NCBI GenBank assembly: GCA_903845065.1
Contig: CAIMWH010000067.1
Coordinates: forward strand, 1-36,913
DNA length: 36,913 nt
Reading direction: 5' to 3'
DNA from: an uncultured Rhodospirillales bacterium
GTDB lineage: Bacteria > Pseudomonadota > Alphaproteobacteria > Acetobacterales > Acetobacteraceae
Below are positions 1 through 8,148 of this stretch, in pieces. Each line of letters begins with the position of its first letter. Position 1 is the first letter of the stretch. The notes below the pieces were generated by a model. It saw only the letters and a program-made list of their open reading frames with translations. It was not told the DNA's origin and searched no databases. The translations under genes were made by a program, and so were the position numbers.

Positions 1-551
1 AAGTGCTACGCGATAACGGGCTGCGCCTGCTGCTTGTGGGATATGAGAGCGGTAATCAGCAGATTCTGCATAATATCAAGAAGGGTATGCGCATCGAGGT
101 GGCGAAGCAATTCACCCGCGATTGCCATGAACTCGGCATCAAGATCCACGGCACCTTCATCCTCGGCCTGCCCGGCGAAACGACGCAGACCATCCAGGAA
201 ACCATCAAGTTCGCCACCGAGATCAACCCCCACACCATCCAGGTCTCGCTCGCGGCGCCGTATCCCGGCACGTTCCTCTACAAGCAGGCGGTGGAAAACG
301 GCTGGCTTGACGCCAGCAACGCCGAGTTGATCGACGACCACGGCATCCAGATCGCGCCGCTGCACTACCCGCATCTTTCGCATACCGAAATCTTCGACTC
401 GGTGGAGACCTTCTATAAGAAGTTCTACTTCCGCGCCCCCAAGATCGCCTCCATCGTCAACGAGATGATCCGCAGCCCGCAAATGATGAAGCGCCGCCTG
501 CGCGAGGGCGTGGAGTTCTTCCAGTTCCTGCGGGATCGCCACGCGGCTTGA
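1..551 (+). CDS. hpnJ: HpnJ, hopanoid radical SAM protein (3' part)
   Basis: This is the C-terminal ~182 residues of a gene that enters from the left edge, so the radical SAM cysteine motif is outside the window. The remaining stretch contains the late radical SAM barrel (GTFILGLPGET, then INPHTIQVSLAAPYPGT) and the characteristic tail HYPHLSHTEIFDSV ... REGVEFFQFLRD that I recognise as HpnJ. In Burkholderia, HpnJ is known to act after HpnI and HpnK, turning the glucosamine head of bacteriohopanetetrol into a cyclitol ether. The next gene is hpnK, transcribed the same way, which supports the call. The enzyme is expected in the cytoplasm or at the inner face of the membrane. The frame is open to the TGA at 549-551. 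Confidence 0.9.
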   Translation, partial: VLRDNGLRLLLVGYESGNQQILHNIKKGMRIEVAKQFTRDCHELGIKIHGTFILGLPGETTQTIQETIKFATEINPHTIQVSLAAPYPGTFLYKQAVENGWLDASNAELIDDHGIQIAPLHYPHLSHTEIFDSVETFYKKFYFRAPKIASIVNEMIRSPQMMKRRLREGVEFFQFLRDRHAA

Positions 552-556
552 TCGCC

Positions 557-594
557 CACCCCCTCTCCCGCGTTGGCGGGAGAGGGCCGGGGTG
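557..594. repeat. REP-like palindrome between hpnJ and hpnK
   Basis: An 11-bp perfect stem, CCCTCTCCCGC (561-571) and GCGGGAGAGGG (576-586), has a GTTG loop and is framed by CACC (557-560) and GGTG (591-594). There is no T run, so it is not a classical Rho-independent terminator. This CCCTCTCCC/GGGAGAGGG pattern is a common intergenic palindrome in GC-rich proteobacteria. It lies just after hpnJ and about 28 nt before the hpnK start, so it could attenuate transcription or protect the hpnJ mRNA end. Confidence 0.65.
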
Positions 595-621
595 AGGGCA
601 GCGCCGCCGCACAATAGCCAA

Positions 622-1434
622 ATGCCCCCCCCCATCATCACCGCCGACGATTTCGGCCTCTCCCTATCCGTCAACGAGGCCATCGAGCGCGCCCACGTGG
701 ACGGCATCCTCACCAACGCCAGCCTGATGATGGCCGGCGCCGCGGTGGAGGATGCACTTGCCCGCGCCCGTCGCCGCCCCACGCTCCGAGTCGGCCTCCA
801 CCTCGTCGTCATCGAGGGGCCTGCCGTTCTGCCGCCCGCCGAAATCCCCGATCTCGTCGACGCAACCGGCTGGTTCCCCTCCGATCAGCTAGCCCTCGGC
901 CTGCGCTACTTCTTCCTCTCGCACGTTCGCCGCCAGCTTGCCGCCGAAATCCGCGCCCAGTTTGCCGCCTTCGCCGCCACCGGCCTGCCGCTCGCCCACG
1001 CCGACGCGCACAAGCACATGCACCTTCACCCCACCGTGGGCGCCCTGATGCTTGCTGCCGGCCGGGCCTACGGCCTGCCGCGCGTGCGCATCCCGCGCGA
1101 ACCTCCCGAGATCATGGCCCGCCTCGGCGTTCCGCCGACGTTCGGCGCCCGCGCCATGGCTGCATGGACGCGGCTCCTGCGCGCCCAGGCCCGCGCCGCC
1201 GGCGTCGCCACCAACGATCACGTCTTCGGTCTCGCCTGGTCCGGCGCGATGACCGAGGATCGCGTGCTGCAAATCCTCGCCAACCTGCCCCCCGGCCTGA
1301 ACGAACTCTACTTCCACCCCGCCACCGGGCGGGATGCGGTCATCGAGCGCTGGATGCCCACGTACCGCCACGCGGACGAACTGGCCGCCCTCGTCAGCCC
1401 GGCGGTCAGAGCCGCGCTAGCACCTCCGGGTTGA
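622..1434 (+). CDS. hpnK: HpnK, hopanoid YdjC-family deacetylase
   Basis: A 270-residue YdjC/ChbG-type carbohydrate deacetylase. The family's metal-site motifs are visible: TADDFG at residues 7-12 and the His/Asp-rich [12 protein letters not shown] at 126-137. In Burkholderia, HpnK removes the acetyl group from N-acetylglucosaminyl-bacteriohopanetetrol, between HpnI and HpnJ. I chose the ATG at 622 because the conserved domain begins immediately after it; an in-frame GTG at 592 would add ten unconserved residues and overlap the upstream palindrome. No clear ribosome binding site is visible. A run of nine C (625-633) follows the start codon directly. The 3' end overlaps the convergent D-2-hydroxyacid dehydrogenase gene by 29 bp. 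Confidence 0.9.
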   Translation: MPPPIITADDFGLSLSVNEAIERAHVDGILTNASLMMAGAAVEDALARARRRPTLRVGLHLVVIEGPAVLPPAEIPDLVDATGWFPSDQLALGLRYFFLSHVRRQLAAEIRAQFAAFAATGLPLAHADAHKHMHLHPTVGALMLAAGRAYGLPRVRIPREPPEIMARLGVPPTFGARAMAAWTRLLRAQARAAGVATNDHVFGLAWSGAMTEDRVLQILANLPPGLNELYFHPATGRDAVIERWMPTYRHADELAALVSPAVRAALAPPG

Positions 1435-2383
1435 CGACATTGATCGGCGCCCCGGCCGCGTAGGCCGCGATCTGGTCGAAGATATCGCTGAACTGCACCT
1501 CGTATTCGTCGCGCGAGACGTAGCCGATATGCGGCGTGCAAACGACATTCGGCATCGCCAGCAGGAGATGCGCGCCGCCCAGCACCGGCTCCTCCTCGAA
1601 CACATCCACCGCCGCACCCCCCGGCCGCCCCGCAAGCAGCGCCGCCTCCAGCGCGCCGGGCACGATCAGCCCGGCCCGGCTGGTGTTGACGAGCAGCGCA
1701 TCGGGCTTCATCCGCGCCAGGTCGTCGGCCGTGACAGCGCCGCGTGTGGCGGGATACAGCCGCAGATGCAGCGAAACCACGTCGCATTCAGCGAAGAACG
1801 CGGCCTTGCTCGCCGCCACCTCCACCCCATCCGCCCGCGCCCGGTCCAGCGATGCCGCGCCCGACCACGCCATCACCCGCATGCCGAACGCCCGGCCGTA
1901 CCCCGCCACGGTGGCGCCGATCCGTCCGTAGCCGAATATCCCCAGCGTCTTGCCGCGCAGCGTGCTGCCCACCCCGATCTGCCAAGTGCCGGCCTGCAAG
2001 GCCGCCATCTGCTGCGGGATTTGCCGCGCCGCCGCCAGCACCAGGCCCCAGGTCAACTCCGCCGCCGCATACGAAGGCGTGCCGGCATGCTGGTCCGATG
2101 AAACGATGACGCCGAGCCGGTTGCACGCCGCGATATCGATGTGGGGGTAGACGCTGCGCTGGCTGATCAGCCGCAACTTCGGCAACCGCTCCAGCAGCGC
2201 GGCGCCGATTTTCGTGCGCTCGCGGAACAGCACCAGCACCTCGAAATCGGCCAGCCGGGCGGCCAGGGCGTCGGTGTCCTGCACATGGTCGTTGAATACC
2301 GTTACCTCGTGCCCGGCCAGCTTGGCGAAGCATGGCAACGTGCGCAGGGTGTCGAAGTAATCGTCGAGTATCGCGACTTTCAT
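1406..2383 (-). CDS. D-2-hydroxyacid dehydrogenase family protein
   Basis: A 325-residue NAD(P)-dependent 2-hydroxyacid dehydrogenase (SerA/GhrB superfamily). The Rossmann motif GYGRIG is at residues 151-156. The catalytic triad is visible as Arg236 (NTSRAG), Glu265 (FEEEPV) and His285 (CTPHIG). It would interconvert a 2-oxoacid and a D-2-hydroxyacid; the substrate cannot be read from sequence, and glyoxylate/hydroxypyruvate-type compounds are possible. It sits 12 nt downstream of the uronate dehydrogenase-like gene with an AGGAG ribosome site before its ATG, so the two are probably one transcript. Its 3' end runs 29 bp into hpnK on the other strand. It may reduce a product of sugar-acid breakdown, but that is inference from context. 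Confidence 0.85.
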   Translation of the reverse strand: MKVAILDDYFDTLRTLPCFAKLAGHEVTVFNDHVQDTDALAARLADFEVLVLFRERTKIGAALLERLPKLRLISQRSVYPHIDIAACNRLGVIVSSDQHAGTPSYAAAELTWGLVLAAARQIPQQMAALQAGTWQIGVGSTLRGKTLGIFGYGRIGATVAGYGRAFGMRVMAWSGAASLDRARADGVEVAASKAAFFAECDVVSLHLRLYPATRGAVTADDLARMKPDALLVNTSRAGLIVPGALEAALLAGRPGGAAVDVFEEEPVLGGAHLLLAMPNVVCTPHIGYVSRDEYEVQFSDIFDQIAAYAAGAPINVVNPEVLARL

Positions 2384-2395
2384 CCGGCCTTTCTC

Positions 2396-3208
2396 CTAGA
2401 TCCCGGGCGCCTTTTCGGGCTGGCGCGCAAACGCCCCGCCATGTTCGAGGTATTCCCACGGCCCATCCACATCCACGCCCATTTGCCGCAGCATGGGGAT
2501 GTGCTCCTCGGCATTGTCCAGCGGCACATAGCCCAGGGCCGCCCACCCCGGGTCCGCCGTCTTGATACGGGTGTTGCCCGAGTAGCCGTTCACCACCAGG
2601 CACCCCGGATCGGGGTGGCGCAGCGACAAATCGACGAGTTGGCAGATATCCCGCGGGCTCAGCCACGTCGCCAGGGAACGCTGGTCGATCGGCAGCGGGC
2701 GGTAGGTGCCGATGCGGAGCGACACCGAGCTGATGCCATGGCGATCATAATAATATCGCAACATCGTCTCGCCGAGAACCTTGAAGGCCCCGTACATGCT
2801 GTCCGGCCGGGGCGGCATCGCGGGGCTGACCGGCACGTCGATCGGGTAGCAGCCGAAGGCGTGGTTGGAGGAGGCGTAGACGATGCGCTTCACGCCGGCG
2901 AGCCGCGCGGTTTCCAGCACATCGTAGAGGCCGCGGGCATTCACCTGGAACAGCGCCTCCAGGTCATGCTCGGCCGGCGCGCCGGTCATGTGCACCAGCG
3001 CATCCACCCCCGCCATCATCCCTGCGAACGCGGCGCGATCACCCACATCGGCCGCCACGAATTCCTCGTTGGCGGCGAGATCGTCCACCGCGCGGAGGTC
3101 GGTCAGGCGCAGATACCGATAGGTTGCGCGCAGGCCCGCCCGCAGCGCCTTGCCGATTTCCCCGGCCGCCCCCGTCAGCAATACGCGATCCGTCGCCGGA
3201 TTGATCAT
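2396..3208 (-). CDS. Uronate dehydrogenase-like NAD-dependent SDR
   Basis: A 270-residue extended short-chain dehydrogenase. It has TGAAGEIG at residues 12-19 for NAD binding, the serine segment ASSNHAFG (112-119) and the catalytic pair Tyr139/Lys143 (YGAFK). The SSNH...G segment and the size resemble bacterial uronate dehydrogenases, which oxidise galacturonate or glucuronate to the aldarolactone. A general sugar epimerase/dehydratase is less likely given the short length. It is first in a two-gene leftward unit with the D-2-hydroxyacid dehydrogenase and diverges from lysK. A dehydratase, an aldolase and a lactonase-like amidohydrolase at 8.1-11.6 kb could complete an oxidative uronate route. 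Substrate specificity is inferred. Confidence 0.7.
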   Translation of the reverse strand: MINPATDRVLLTGAAGEIGKALRAGLRATYRYLRLTDLRAVDDLAANEEFVAADVGDRAAFAGMMAGVDALVHMTGAPAEHDLEALFQVNARGLYDVLETARLAGVKRIVYASSNHAFGCYPIDVPVSPAMPPRPDSMYGAFKVLGETMLRYYYDRHGISSVSLRIGTYRPLPIDQRSLATWLSPRDICQLVDLSLRHPDPGCLVVNGYSGNTRIKTADPGWAALGYVPLDNAEEHIPMLRQMGVDVDGPWEYLEHGGAFARQPEKAPGI

Positions 3209-3315
3209 CTAAGCCTCCCCAAACACGCGGGCACCATCCAACCCCGCCGATCCGCGGTCAACGGCTCCACCATCGACACGCGGCCCCCAGGCTCTATAAC
3301 CACCATCCCGTTCCA

Positions 3316-4899
3316 ATGCCCGAGACCCCGCCCATGGCCGAACCCCAGCCCGTTCCGAAGTCCTGGCCCTTCGAGGAGGCCCAGAAGGTGGCCGCCCGCC
3401 TGGCGGCGTCGGGAAAAACCTCGGCCCTGTTCGAAACCGGCTATGGCCCGTCCGGCCTGCCGCATATCGGCACCTTCGGCGAGGTTGCCCGCACCTCCTG
3501 GGTGCGCCGCGCGTTCACCGAACTCACCGGCCTGCCCTCCCGCCTGCTCGCCTTCAGCGATGACATGGACGGGCTGCGCAAGGTGCCGGACAACGTGCCC
3601 AACAAGGAGATGCTGGCCAGCCATCTCGGCAAGCCGCTGACCCGCATCCCCGATCCGTTCGGCACCCATGACAGCTTCGGCGCCCACAACAACGCCCGCC
3701 TGCGCGCGTTCCTCGACAGCTTCGGCTTCGACTACGAATTCGCCTCCTCCACCGAATACTACGCCTCCGGGCGGTTCGATGCGGCGATGACGCGCATGCT
3801 CGAACGCCACGACGAAATCGTCGCCGTGATCCTGCCCACGCTGGGGTCCGAGCGGCAGGCGACCTATTCGCCGGTGCTGCCGATCCACCCGAAAACCGGC
3901 GTGGTGATGCAGGTGCGCATCGAGCAGGTGAACGCCGCCGCCGGCACCGTGGTGTGGCGCGATCCGGACACCAACGAGGCCTACGAAACCCCCGTCACCG
4001 GCGGCCACGCCAAGATGCAGTGGAAGGCGGACTGGGCGATGCGCTGGCACGCGCTGGGCGTGGACTACGAAATGTCCGGCAAGGACCTCATCGACAGCGT
4101 GCGCCTGTCAGGCCGCATCTGCCGCATCCTGGGCTCAGAACCGCCCACCGGCTTCACCTATGAGTTGTTCCTCGACGAGCAGGCCCAGAAGATCAGCAAG
4201 TCCAAGGGCAACGGCATCGCGGTGGAGGAGTGGCTGAAATATGCCCCGCCGGAGAGCCTGAGCCAGTTCATGTTCAACCAGCCGCAGCGGGCCAAGCGGC
4301 TGTATTTCGATGTCATCCCCAAGTCGGTTGACGAGTACATCGCCAATGCGCTGAAGGGCCAGGGCCAGACCGAACCGGTCAACCCGGCGTGGCACATCCA
4401 CGGCGGCACAGTGCCGCAATCCGCCCATAGCCCGATCAGCTTCGCCATGCTGCTCAATCTCGCCAGCGTGGTGAACGCCGATACCCCCGATATCCTGTGG
4501 GGCTTCATCCGCCGCTATATCCCGGGCGCCACGCCCGAGGACATGCCGCTGCTCGCCCGCCTCGTCGAATACGCCCTGGCCTACTACCGGGATTTCGTGC
4601 GGCCGAAAAAGGAATACCGCCAGCCCGACGCCAATGAGCGCGCGGCGCTGGAGGACCTCGCGGCCAGCCTGCGCACGCTGCCGGGCGATACCTCGGCCGA
4701 GGACGTGCAGAACCTGCTCTACGAGATCGGCAAGCGCCACGCCTTCGTGGAGTTGCGCGCCTGGTTCGGCTGCCTCTACCAGGTGCTGCTCGGCCAGAAC
4801 GAAGGCCCCCGCTTCGGCCAGTTCATCGCCCTCTATGGCATTGCCGAGACCACCGCCCTCATTGAACACGCCCTCGCCCGACCGACAGACCCCGTCTGA
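3316..4899 (+). CDS. lysK: Class I lysyl-tRNA synthetase
   Basis: A 527-residue class I LysRS, the form used by many alphaproteobacteria and archaea in place of the class II enzyme. The HIGH-type signature is HIGT at residues 50-53 ([11 protein letters not shown]) and the KMSKS loop is KISKS at 292-296. It charges tRNA-Lys with lysine in the cytoplasm. The length is normal for the family. The start is uncertain between the ATG at 3316 and an in-frame ATG at 3334 (MAEPQ); neither has a strong ribosome site. The next gene, an MprF-like protein, begins 5 nt after the stop codon. Lys-tRNA is the known aminoacyl donor for MprF enzymes, so the coupling makes functional sense. Confidence 0.95.
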   Translation: MPETPPMAEPQPVPKSWPFEEAQKVAARLAASGKTSALFETGYGPSGLPHIGTFGEVARTSWVRRAFTELTGLPSRLLAFSDDMDGLRKVPDNVPNKEMLASHLGKPLTRIPDPFGTHDSFGAHNNARLRAFLDSFGFDYEFASSTEYYASGRFDAAMTRMLERHDEIVAVILPTLGSERQATYSPVLPIHPKTGVVMQVRIEQVNAAAGTVVWRDPDTNEAYETPVTGGHAKMQWKADWAMRWHALGVDYEMSGKDLIDSVRLSGRICRILGSEPPTGFTYELFLDEQAQKISKSKGNGIAVEEWLKYAPPESLSQFMFNQPQRAKRLYFDVIPKSVDEYIANALKGQGQTEPVNPAWHIHGGTVPQSAHSPISFAMLLNLASVVNADTPDILWGFIRRYIPGATPEDMPLLARLVEYALAYYRDFVRPKKEYRQPDANERAALEDLAASLRTLPGDTSAEDVQNLLYEIGKRHAFVELRAWFGCLYQVLLGQNEGPRFGQFIALYGIAETTALIEHALARPTDPV

Positions 4900-4904
4900 C
4901 CTCC

Positions 4905-6929
4905 ATGCTCGCCACCGTGAAAAAGCTGCTGCGGCATCTGCCCGCCCTCCTCGGCGTCGTGCTGTTCATCGGCGCGATCTACGTGGTGCAGAAGGAATTC
5001 CGCAGCCTCAAGGTCTCCGACATCCAGCACGCGCTGGGCCAGATCCCCACCAGCGCGCTGGTGATCTCCTTCGTGTGGAACCTGCTGGCCTACTTCATCC
5101 TCACCTTCTACGACCGGCTGGCGACCATCTACGCCGGGCGGATGGTAAGCTACGGCAAGGTCGCGTTCGCCTCCTTCTGTGCCTACACGCTGGCGCACAA
5201 CCTGGGTGTGGCCGCCGTCTCGGGCGCCGCCGTGCGCTACCGGCTGTATGCCGGCTGGGGCCTCACCCCGCTGCAAATCGGCAAGGTGGTGGTGTTCTGC
5301 TCCCTCACCTTCAGCTTCGGCGGCCTGGTGCTGGGCGGCTCCATCCTGTTTTTCGAACCCGATGCCATTCCCTTCTTCGGCGCGCATCTGCCGCACTGGG
5401 TGATGTACTGCATCGGCGCCGGCATGTGGGTGGTGGTGACGGCCTACATCACGCTCTCGCGCCTCATCGGCACCGTGCGGCTGTTCGGCAACACCATTGA
5501 GCTGCCGCGCTTTCACATGGCGATCGCACAGGTGATCCTCGCCACCGTGGATGTCGGCGTCACCGCGGCCATCATGTACGCCCTGCTGCCGGACGCGCCG
5601 GGGCTCACCTACCCGAAGTTCCTCGGCATCTACCTCGCCTCCTACACCGCCGGCCTCATCGCCAACCTGCCCGGCGGGCTTGGCGTGTTCGACACCGCGA
5701 TGCTGATCGGGCTGCAACCCTACCTGGAGCCGCCGCAGATCGTCGGCGCCATCCTGATTTTCCGGCTCTACTACTACATCATCCCGCTGTTCCTCGCCGG
5801 CGGCCTGTTTGCCGGCAACGAGATGCTCCTGCGCAGCAAGAGCGTGCTGAAAACCGCCGGCACCACCAAGTCCGTCGAGGCGATCGGCCGCTGGAGCCAG
5901 CCCGATTTCGTTGTCGCCGCCGGCACCGGCGCGGTGGCCCTGTGTGGCGCCCTGCTGATGGCCATCGGCCTGCTCGATATCGGCGGCGAGGTGCCCAACT
6001 ACCCGGACTGGCTGTCCTGGACCATCGGGGAGATGGACGAGTTCATCCCGAGCCTGCTCGGCGCCGCCCTCGTGGTGCTCGCCCTCGGGCTGACGCAGCG
6101 GGTGAAGCTCGCCTGGACCGGCAGCCTGGCTGCCCTGGCGATCGGGGCGATGTTCCTGCTGGCCTATGGCGCGCCGCTGTGGGTGCCGGTGGTCCTGCTC
6201 GTCACCGCCCTCATGCTGGCGCCGTTCCACCGGGCGTTCTACCGCAGCACCAGCCTGTTCGCGGCCAAGCTGCGACCGGGCACCGTGCTGCCGCTGATCG
6301 CGCTCACGCTGTGCGTCATCGCGCTCGCCAGTTTCGAGCCGAAGCTGCAAACGCTGGACAGCAACAGCTTCTGGGAAGCCATCCTCTCGCCCGACGTTCC
6401 GCGCTCCATGCGGGCCTCCCTCGCCGGGGTGATCGCGCTCGGGCTCTACGCGCTGTGGCGGCTGCTGCGGCCGGCCCATACAAGGTTCACGCCGTGGAAC
6501 CCGGATGCCGCCGCGGAATACGCCGCCCTCGGCACCCCCGCCCCCACCCAGGCGGACGGCGTGATCTGGGGCGAATCCGGCCGCGCGGCCATCGTGTTCC
6601 GCCGCACCGGGCGCATCCTGCTGGCCCTCGGCGATCCGGTGGGCGATCCGGCCGACCGCATCTCGGCCATCTGGTCACTGCGCGATCTCGCCCGCGAGGA
6701 AAACCTCGACCCGGCGATATGGCGCGCCACCCGCCAGCATCTGCAAACCTACGGCGACATCGGACTCACCGCCCTGCCGCTCGGCCCGGACGGCATCCCC
6801 ATCGGCGATTCCGAAGACACCCCCGGCCCCCATGCCACCCACTTCCTGGTGTGCCTCGCTGAACGCGACCTGCCGGCCCTGCTGCCGCTGCTCCCGAGCC
6901 TCGCCAGGACCTGCCCGCGCCCTGCGTGA
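4905..6929 (+). CDS. MprF-like membrane protein with shortened transferase domain
   Basis: A 674-residue polytopic membrane protein. Residues ~10-520 form many hydrophobic segments. The first ~300 match the lysylphosphatidylglycerol flippase domain, including the hallmark GLIANLPGGLGVFDTAMLIGL region. Residues ~525-650 match the first half of the DUF2156 aminoacyl-transferase domain (LLALGDPVGDPADRISAIWSLRDLA). MprF synthases are usually about 850 residues, with a second GNAT subdomain that carries the catalytic site; here the protein stops right after the first subdomain. No continuation is visible in the 255 bp downstream in any frame. It may therefore be a flippase or a regulatory relic, not a lipid lysinylase. 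It is translated 5 nt after lysK. Confidence 0.8.
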   Translation: MLATVKKLLRHLPALLGVVLFIGAIYVVQKEFRSLKVSDIQHALGQIPTSALVISFVWNLLAYFILTFYDRLATIYAGRMVSYGKVAFASFCAYTLAHNLGVAAVSGAAVRYRLYAGWGLTPLQIGKVVVFCSLTFSFGGLVLGGSILFFEPDAIPFFGAHLPHWVMYCIGAGMWVVVTAYITLSRLIGTVRLFGNTIELPRFHMAIAQVILATVDVGVTAAIMYALLPDAPGLTYPKFLGIYLASYTAGLIANLPGGLGVFDTAMLIGLQPYLEPPQIVGAILIFRLYYYIIPLFLAGGLFAGNEMLLRSKSVLKTAGTTKSVEAIGRWSQPDFVVAAGTGAVALCGALLMAIGLLDIGGEVPNYPDWLSWTIGEMDEFIPSLLGAALVVLALGLTQRVKLAWTGSLAALAIGAMFLLAYGAPLWVPVVLLVTALMLAPFHRAFYRSTSLFAAKLRPGTVLPLIALTLCVIALASFEPKLQTLDSNSFWEAILSPDVPRSMRASLAGVIALGLYALWRLLRPAHTRFTPWNPDAAAEYAALGTPAPTQADGVIWGESGRAAIVFRRTGRILLALGDPVGDPADRISAIWSLRDLAREENLDPAIWRATRQHLQTYGDIGLTALPLGPDGIPIGDSEDTPGPHATHFLVCLAERDLPALLPLLPSLARTCPRPA

Positions 6930-6976
6930 AAGCCGCAGGCTGGATTCGCGCGATGCGACAAAGCCATTGAGCATCA

Positions 6977-7112
6977 TCACCAAATGGTGAGCGGCTCGCG
7001 CACCGATTCATCTGCCCAAACAAGGCCATAGGCATTAACCGAGGGTTGATGTTTGGCTGGTTAAGTCCGATGCCAATGATCTGTCGACCTCTCGTTATTT
7101 CGCAATTTGCGA
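6977..7112. promoter_or_regulatory. Dyad-rich region upstream of the epimerase gene
   Basis: The 255-bp gap between the MprF-like gene and the epimerase gene is noticeably less GC-rich than its surroundings. It holds three dyads: TCACCA-AA-TGGTGA at 6977-6990, TTAACC (7035-7040) paired with GGTTAA (7059-7064), and TCGCAA-T-TTGCGA at 7100-7112. The half-site TTGCGA recurs at 7134-7139. These look like operator-type elements, but no specific regulator can be named. Confidence 0.3.
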
Positions 7113-7121
7113 TGCAAACCG

Positions 7122-7139
7122 CAGGCACGTGAATTGCGA
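7122..7139 (+). promoter_or_regulatory. Candidate sigma-54 (RpoN) promoter
   Basis: The sequence GGCACGTGAATTGC has GG at 7124-7125 and GC at 7136-7137 with exactly 10 nt between them. It matches the -24/-12 consensus TGGCAC-N5-TTGC at every core position except the leading T. A start near 7149 would give a leader of about 36 nt before the epimerase ATG at 7185. No enhancer-binding regulator is encoded nearby. Confidence 0.4.
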
Positions 7140-7184
7140 GAGCTTCTCCAAACGCCTCTCGCTCACGCAAACGGAGAATTGCCC

Positions 7185-8114
7185 ATGTCCCGCATCCTCG
7201 TCACCGGCGGCGCCGGCTTCATCGGCTCCCACCTTGTCGACGCCCTGCTTGCGGCCGGCAACGATGTGACGGTGATTGACGATCTCTCCACCGGCCATCG
7301 CGAGAACCTCGATCCGCGCGCCCACCTCATCGTGGGTGACGTGGCGGATGCCGCGTTGATGACCGAGACCATGCAGGGCATAGACGGCTGCTTCCACCTT
7401 GCCGCCATCGCCTCGGTGGCGCGCGGCAATACGGACTGGGTGGGCACCAACCGCACCAACCTCGTCGGCACCATCACGGTGTTCGATGCCGCCCGCGCCG
7501 CCGGCCGCATCCCGGTGGTCTATGCCTCCTCGGCCGCCATCTACGGCCGCCAGGCGGACCTGCCGCTGCACGAAAACCTCAGCCCAGCCCCGATGTCCGC
7601 CTACGGCGCCGATAAGCTCGGCTGCGAACTCCACGGCGCCGTCGCCTGGGGCGTCCATGGCGTCCCCACCTGCGGCTTCCGCTTCTTCAACGTCTATGGG
7701 CCCCGGCAGGACCCGAAATCGCCCTACTCCGGCGTGATCTCCATCTTCGCCGACCGCATCGCGCGCGGCGCGCAGATCACCATCGACGGGGACGGCAGCC
7801 AGACGCGGGACTTCATCTTCGTGGCCGATATCGTGCGCCACCTCGTCGCCGGGATGGACCTGCTGAACACCCAGCCGACCGCGGCGGTGTTCAACGCCTG
7901 CACCGGGAACGCCACCTCGGTGCTTGATCTCGCCGAAACCATCGCCGCCGCCGCGGACCAGCCGGTGAACATCGTGCATGGCGCGCCGCGCCCGGGCGAT
8001 ATCCGTAGCTCCCTCGGCAACCCCAACCGTGCCATCGCGGCCCTCGGCGTCAAGGCCGAAACCCGCCTGCTGCATGGCCTCGCGCAGACCCTCGCCAGCC
8101 TGCAAACCGCCTGA
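7185..8114 (+). CDS. NAD-dependent nucleotide-sugar epimerase (GalE/WbpP-like)
   Basis: A 309-residue extended SDR. It has TGGAGFIG at residues 7-14, the serine pair in VVYASSAAIYG (111-121) and the catalytic Tyr140/Lys144 (YGADK). The later segment FFNVYGPRQDPKSPYSGVIS resembles UDP-N-acetylglucosamine 4-epimerases of the WbpP group as well as GalE. The likely product is a C4-epimerised UDP-sugar for polysaccharide or lipopolysaccharide synthesis. I chose the ATG at 7185 because GGAG lies at 7173-7176, 8 nt upstream, and the Rossmann motif follows directly; an in-frame upstream start at 7107 would add 26 unconserved residues and cover the candidate sigma-54 site. It stands alone on this strand. 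Confidence 0.85.
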   Translation: MSRILVTGGAGFIGSHLVDALLAAGNDVTVIDDLSTGHRENLDPRAHLIVGDVADAALMTETMQGIDGCFHLAAIASVARGNTDWVGTNRTNLVGTITVFDAARAAGRIPVVYASSAAIYGRQADLPLHENLSPAPMSAYGADKLGCELHGAVAWGVHGVPTCGFRFFNVYGPRQDPKSPYSGVISIFADRIARGAQITIDGDGSQTRDFIFVADIVRHLVAGMDLLNTQPTAAVFNACTGNATSVLDLAETIAAAADQPVNIVHGAPRPGDIRSSLGNPNRAIAALGVKAETRLLHGLAQTLASLQTA

Positions 8115-8120
8115 GGATAC

Positions 8121-8142
8121 GGGGGGGGGGCCGCCCCCCCCC
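8121..8142. terminator. G10/C9 inverted homopolymer, possible terminator
   Basis: Ten G (8121-8130) are followed by CCG and nine C (8134-8142), forming a self-complementary hairpin in the gap between the convergent epimerase and dehydratase genes. It has no T tail. It may stop both transcripts by structure alone, and such tracts are prone to replication slippage. Confidence 0.4.
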
Positions 8143-8148
8143 TCTCCG

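Noticed and set aside
2141-3640. 499-codon open frame on the plus strand across the dehydrogenases and the lysK start
   Set aside because: Covers the intergenic gap and the lysK start in another frame and has no recognisable domain.
4833-6479. 548-codon open frame on the minus strand opposite the MprF-like gene
   Set aside because: Its translation is Gly/Gln/His/Arg-rich with no domain, and it is a shadow of a clear membrane-protein gene in high-GC DNA.
6921-6939. CCTGCG/CGCAGG hairpin spanning the stop codon of the MprF-like gene
   Set aside because: Six-base stem without T run; insufficient to call a terminator.
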